From: Cafeteria roenbergensis | Taxonomy: Eukaryota > Sar > Bigyra > Bicosoecida > Cafeteriaceae | NCBI GenBank assembly: GCA_008330645.1 | Contig: VLTN01000076.1 | Span: 84,768 to 148,767 of the forward strand | Length of the DNA stretch: 64,000 nt | Direction of reading: 5' to 3' | Part shown: positions 60,781-64,000 of the stretch, piece by piece | Layout: every line of letters starts with the position of its first letter | Numbering within the stretch: position 1 is the stretch's first letter | Translations under genes and position numbers: made by a program | Notes under the pieces: model-generated | The model's database searches: none | What the model was told of the DNA's origin: nothing | The model's input: only the letters and a program-made list of their open reading frames with translations

Positions 60781-61829
60781 TGATGAACATCGTTGGGGGG
60801 GGTCGAAACCTTGCGTCACCATGCCACACACTCGATTCATAGACTCACCAATCACCAATCCAGCAACTCCATCACCGATGAATCACAAACCGCGCCAAAC
60901 CCGCAATCCCAAGTCTCAAGTCCCAGATCCCTGCCATCACACTGCCTCGAGTCGCCACTCAGCCGCCCCTGCTCACCGCATACGCTCCACCTGCTGTCGC
61001 AGGTACTGCGTCTGCCCGATCAGCTGGGTCGCCAGTCCCTTGGCGATGACCTCGTTCAGCCTCGACAGCCAGCGGAAGGCCCAGCGCGCACGCTCCCTCG
61101 GCCGATCGCCGAAGGCCGTGTCCGCCACCTTCTTGAGGAAGGCGAAGGCCACCGGTCCCATGCGTCCCGTGGTCGTGACGACGAAGGGCACAATGGAGCT
61201 CAAGTTGTCCTTTGTAGCTGAGCTCTTCTTGTACTCCCCCATCTTGTCATTCTCACGGCGCTCGAGAAAGGCGTCCATGCTCTGCAGGCCCTGCGTCACG
61301 TAGGACTTGCTCACCGCCGAGGTGATCTGCACGTCGACGAGACGGGTGGTCTCGAAGTCGACGTGCACCCGCAGGTCCGGTCGCTTGCGCGCGGCCTCGC
61401 TGGACCCCGGCTGGGACCCGAAGCGCGTCTGCCCGTCCTGCCAGCTGGAGGGCTCCACCACCGACTGTAGTCCCGCCGAGCGCACCGCCGCGTGCAGGAC
61501 GTCACGGACGTCGTTGTGCGCCCGGATGGTGGAGCCCTTGCCGCAGCGGCAGCGCGCCAGGTGATGTGCCACACCGGAGACCCCGCCGATGTGGACGGTG
61601 CCTCTCGCGGTGGTGTCCCGCTGCACGCACGCGCAGTTGATCGACACGCCGTCCGGCACCACGTGGTCGGCCTCGGAGGCTCCGATGCGGTAGCGGGTGA
61701 CCACCGCGAACTCCTCGTCCGTGAGCCCGCGGGGTCCCATCATCGTGTTGCGGAGCCAGTAGTGCGTTCCCGGCGCGCACGCCTCTCGGAACGCGACCAG
61801 GTCGCTCATGACACGCAGCATGGCCGGGT
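60781..61829 (-). mobile_element. Retroelement copy 12, 5'-truncated (1.05 kb)
   Basis: Unit B counterpart of copy 8. Open frame on the minus strand to the stop at 60,973-60,975, again ending at GGCCGGGT and joined to GAAATGATGAACATCG of copy 13. Confidence 0.88.
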
Positions 61830-64000
61830 GAAATGATGAACATCGTTGGGGGGGGTCGACAACTCGCGTAACCATGCCACACACTCGATTCACAGACTCA
61901 CCAATCACCAATCCAGCAACTCCATCACCGATGAATCACAAACCGCGCCAAACCCGCAATCCCAAGTCCCAAGTCCCAGATCCCTGCCATCACACTGCCT
62001 CGAGTCGCCACTCAGCCGCCCCTGCTCACCGCATACGCTCCACCTGCTGTCGCAGGTACTGCGTCTGCCCGATCAGCTGGGTCGCCAGTCCCTTGGCGAT
62101 GACCTCGTTCAGCCTCGACAGCCAGCGGAAAGGCCCAGCGCGCACGCTCCCTCGGCCGGTCGCCGAAGGCCGTGTCCGCCACCTTCTTGAGGAAGGCGAA
62201 GGCCGCCGGTCCCATGCGTCCCGTGGTCGTGACGACGAAGGGCACAATGGAGCTCATGTTGTCCTTTTGTAGCTGAGCTCTTCTTGTACTCCCTCATCTT
62301 GTCATTCTCACGGCGCTCGAGAAAGGCGTCCATGCTCTGCAGGCCCTGCGTCACGTAGGACTTGCTCACCGCCGAGGTGATCTGCACGTCGACGAGACGG
62401 GTGGTCTCGAAGTCGACGTGCACCCGCAGGTCCGGTCGCTTGCGCGCGGCCTCGCTGGACCCCGGCTGGGACCCGAAGCGCGTCTGCCCGTCCTGCCAGC
62501 TGGAGGGCTCCACCACCGACTGTAGTCCCGCCGAGCGCACCGCCGCGTGCAGGACGTCACGGACGTCGTTGTGCGCCCGGATGGTGGAGCCCTTGCCGCA
62601 GCGACAGCGCGCCAGGTGATGCGCCACGCCGGAGATCCCGCCGATGTGGACGGTGCCTCTCGCGGTGGTGTGTCCCGCTGCACGCACGCGCAGTTGATCG
62701 ACACGCCGTCCGGCACCACGTGGTCGGCCTCGGAGGCTCCGATGCGGTAGCGGGTGACCACCCGCGAACTCCTCGTCCGTGAGCCCGCGGGGTCCCATCA
62801 TCGTGTTGCGGAGCCAGTAGTGCGTTCCCGGCACGCACGCCTCTCGGAACGCGACCAGGTCGCTCATGACGCGCAGCATGGCCGGGTCGTCGATGTTGGC
62901 GATGCGCTTCTCCGGCGTGCCCTTGGCCATCGCCTCGGCCCTGCAGCGCGCTGTGCAGGCCCTGCGCGCCTTGGCCAGACGGCGCAGGAAGACGCACTCG
63001 TGCTTGATGCGCAGCATGTCGTCGTGATGCAGCACCATCTTGCGCTGCCAGGGCGCCTCGGTCTGCTCGTTCGCCCGCGCCGTCACCCCGTCGCCGTACA
63101 GGCACTTGCGGAGCTTGGCCTTCAGGTCATCCGACAGCACGCCCAAGGTGTCGGGCAAGAAGCCCTCGAACCCTGTCGCTGCGGCCAGGCAGCGGGCTCC
63201 CTTGCAGGCCCTGATGAACTCCTCCACCAGGTTTGCAGTTGCCTCCATGTCATCCGACGACTCGTCGTCAGATCTGAGCTCCATCATCGCCTCCAGCGCC
63301 AGCTCCTCGATCTCGGCGCGCAGCTCTTCCAGGCCCTCGACAGCCCCCGCGATGTCCGACCTCCACACGTGCGCCAGCTGGTAGCGCTTCTCCACCCTGG
63401 CGGCATGAAGGTCGGCCTCCTTGCCTACGACGCAGTCCTTGTCCGGCCTGAAGTACCGTGCCTCGGTGCAGGCGTCCTTGTACTCCTTGCTGTCCCGCTC
63501 GTAGTCCCGGTAGGCTCCCTTGGCGACCTCCTCGCATCGCAGCAGGATGTCGCCCACCTCCTTGGTCGCATCGCTGCGGTTTGCGCGCTTCAGCGCCCGC
63601 CTCACGAGTTTCTTGAGCGAGATGCCCTTCCAGTTGGGGTCGTTGCCGTCCGCGTCCGCGTCGGGTCCGTCCCTGGCCAACCCGATCGCCGGCGTTCGCC
63701 TGACCGAGTAGACCTGTGCCGCATCCGCTCTCGGCTGTGCGGCATCAGATGTCTCTTGGCCGGTTGGAGCGCCAGCCGCACTAGCTGCCGCTGCGCCGCC
63801 GCCGCCCGTCGTCATCTCGGTCGCCGCTCCCGCCGTGCTGGCGGCAGCCGCACCTCCACCGCCCGTCTGGCCTCCGCCTGTCGGTGTTGGCTGATGCCCC
63901 GGTTCAGCCGCTCCCTCCGTACCGCTGACGAGCCACCCATCCAGCGTGCCCGCAGGCTGCTGCCCATGCGCCGGGCCCTCCTCGCAGTCCTCCTTGGACT
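61830..64000 (-). mobile_element. Retroelement copy 13, longest copy, runs off the window
   Basis: At least 2.17 kb and continuing beyond the right edge. The minus-strand coding region is open from 64,000 down, with in-frame ATG at 63,815. It shows an N-terminal Gly/Ala/Thr-rich segment, then a charged helical region (NWKGISLKKLVRRALKRANRSD; ATKEVGDILLRCEEVAKGAY), the acidic patch seen in copy 1, the basic region, Cys/His cluster and PD...D block. Small insertions relative to other copies (about 62,758, 62,670, 62,266, 62,130) shift the frame several times, so this copy is damaged, or the assembly has indel errors. No reverse-transcriptase motif is visible inside the window; it would lie further upstream in the element. 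Confidence 0.82.
62109..64000 (-). pseudogene. Frameshifted retroelement polyprotein fragment (copy 13)
   Basis: The coding part of copy 13. The frame from the right window edge is in register with the family protein down to LTDEEFA (near 62,758). An extra C then moves it out of register, a two-base insertion (near 62,670) returns it, and a T insertion (near 62,266) breaks the last domain. The family's normal stop lies at 62,026. The frameshifts are judged against copies 1, 8 and 10, which agree with each other. Confidence 0.6.

Larger units (their letters stand above)
54033..62880. repeat. Tandem segmental duplication, unit B (about 8.85 kb)
   Basis: Repeats unit A in order and orientation. 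Its last element (copy 13) matches copy 9 up to about GGCCGGGT (62,880) and then continues into longer retroelement sequence, whereas copy 9 stops there. The right junction therefore sits inside the element. Confidence 0.93.

Noticed and set aside
1-64000. Bacterial or organellar origin
   Set aside because: Spliced introns, spliceosome, exosome, Pol II and prohibitin genes, and the absence of operons and ribosome-binding sites, point to a eukaryotic nuclear chromosome.

Overview
The window looks like nuclear DNA from a very GC-rich, gene-dense unicellular eukaryote. Evidence: spliceosomal introns of about 90-650 bp (GTGAG...CAG), a tRNA-Leu(CAA) with a canonical class II fold, and orthologues of core eukaryotic machinery (RPB4, PLRG1/Prp46, RBBP4/MSI1, an RNase PH-type exosome subunit, mitochondrial prohibitin-2, a fused GATase-CPSase carbamoyl-phosphate synthetase II). 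GC content, short introns and the fused CPSII suit a stramenopile-like or similar protist (for example a Cafeteria-like heterotrophic flagellate), but I cannot prove the taxon from sequence alone.

Left part, 1-36 kb, is ordinary genic DNA. In order: a 5'-incomplete giant Ala-rich protein (+), a small membrane protein (+), tRNA-Leu (+), CPSII in four exons (+), RPB4 (+), a secreted EGF-like Cys-rich protein in three exons (-), an inosine-uridine-type nucleoside hydrolase (+), an RBBP4-like histone-binding WD40 protein in four exons (-), a voltage-gated K+ channel with a CNBD-like domain and a very long tail in three exons (+), an alpha/beta-hydrolase-fold protein lacking the usual nucleophile (+), an uncharacterised two-exon gene (-), PLRG1 (+), an exosome RNase PH-like subunit in two exons (-) and prohibitin-2 in two exons (+). 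I worked out exon borders from splice motifs, reading phase and homology to remembered families.

Right part, 36-64 kb, is a repeat-driven accessory region. At least thirteen copies of one retroelement-like family lie in one orientation (coding sense on the minus strand). They share a 3' end and differ in their 5' truncation points, and they are often joined end to end without intervening host DNA. Between them sit (i) a 1,515-residue protein whose C-terminus is 16 almost identical 42-residue TPRs behind a possibly CLU-like region, (ii) an AT-rich island with a long near-perfect palindrome and internal repeats, unlike everything around it, and (iii) two copies of a 1,252-residue P-loop NTPase plus PD-(D/E)XK-like nuclease protein. 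The layout of (iii) resembles the Crinkler/CR class of NTPase-nuclease effectors. The two copies arise from a recent tandem duplication of about 8.85 kb whose borders fall in retroelement copies.

The strongest candidates for something undescribed are the retroelement-bounded CR-like NTPase-nuclease locus, the AT-rich palindromic island, and the self-abutting retroelement arrays.
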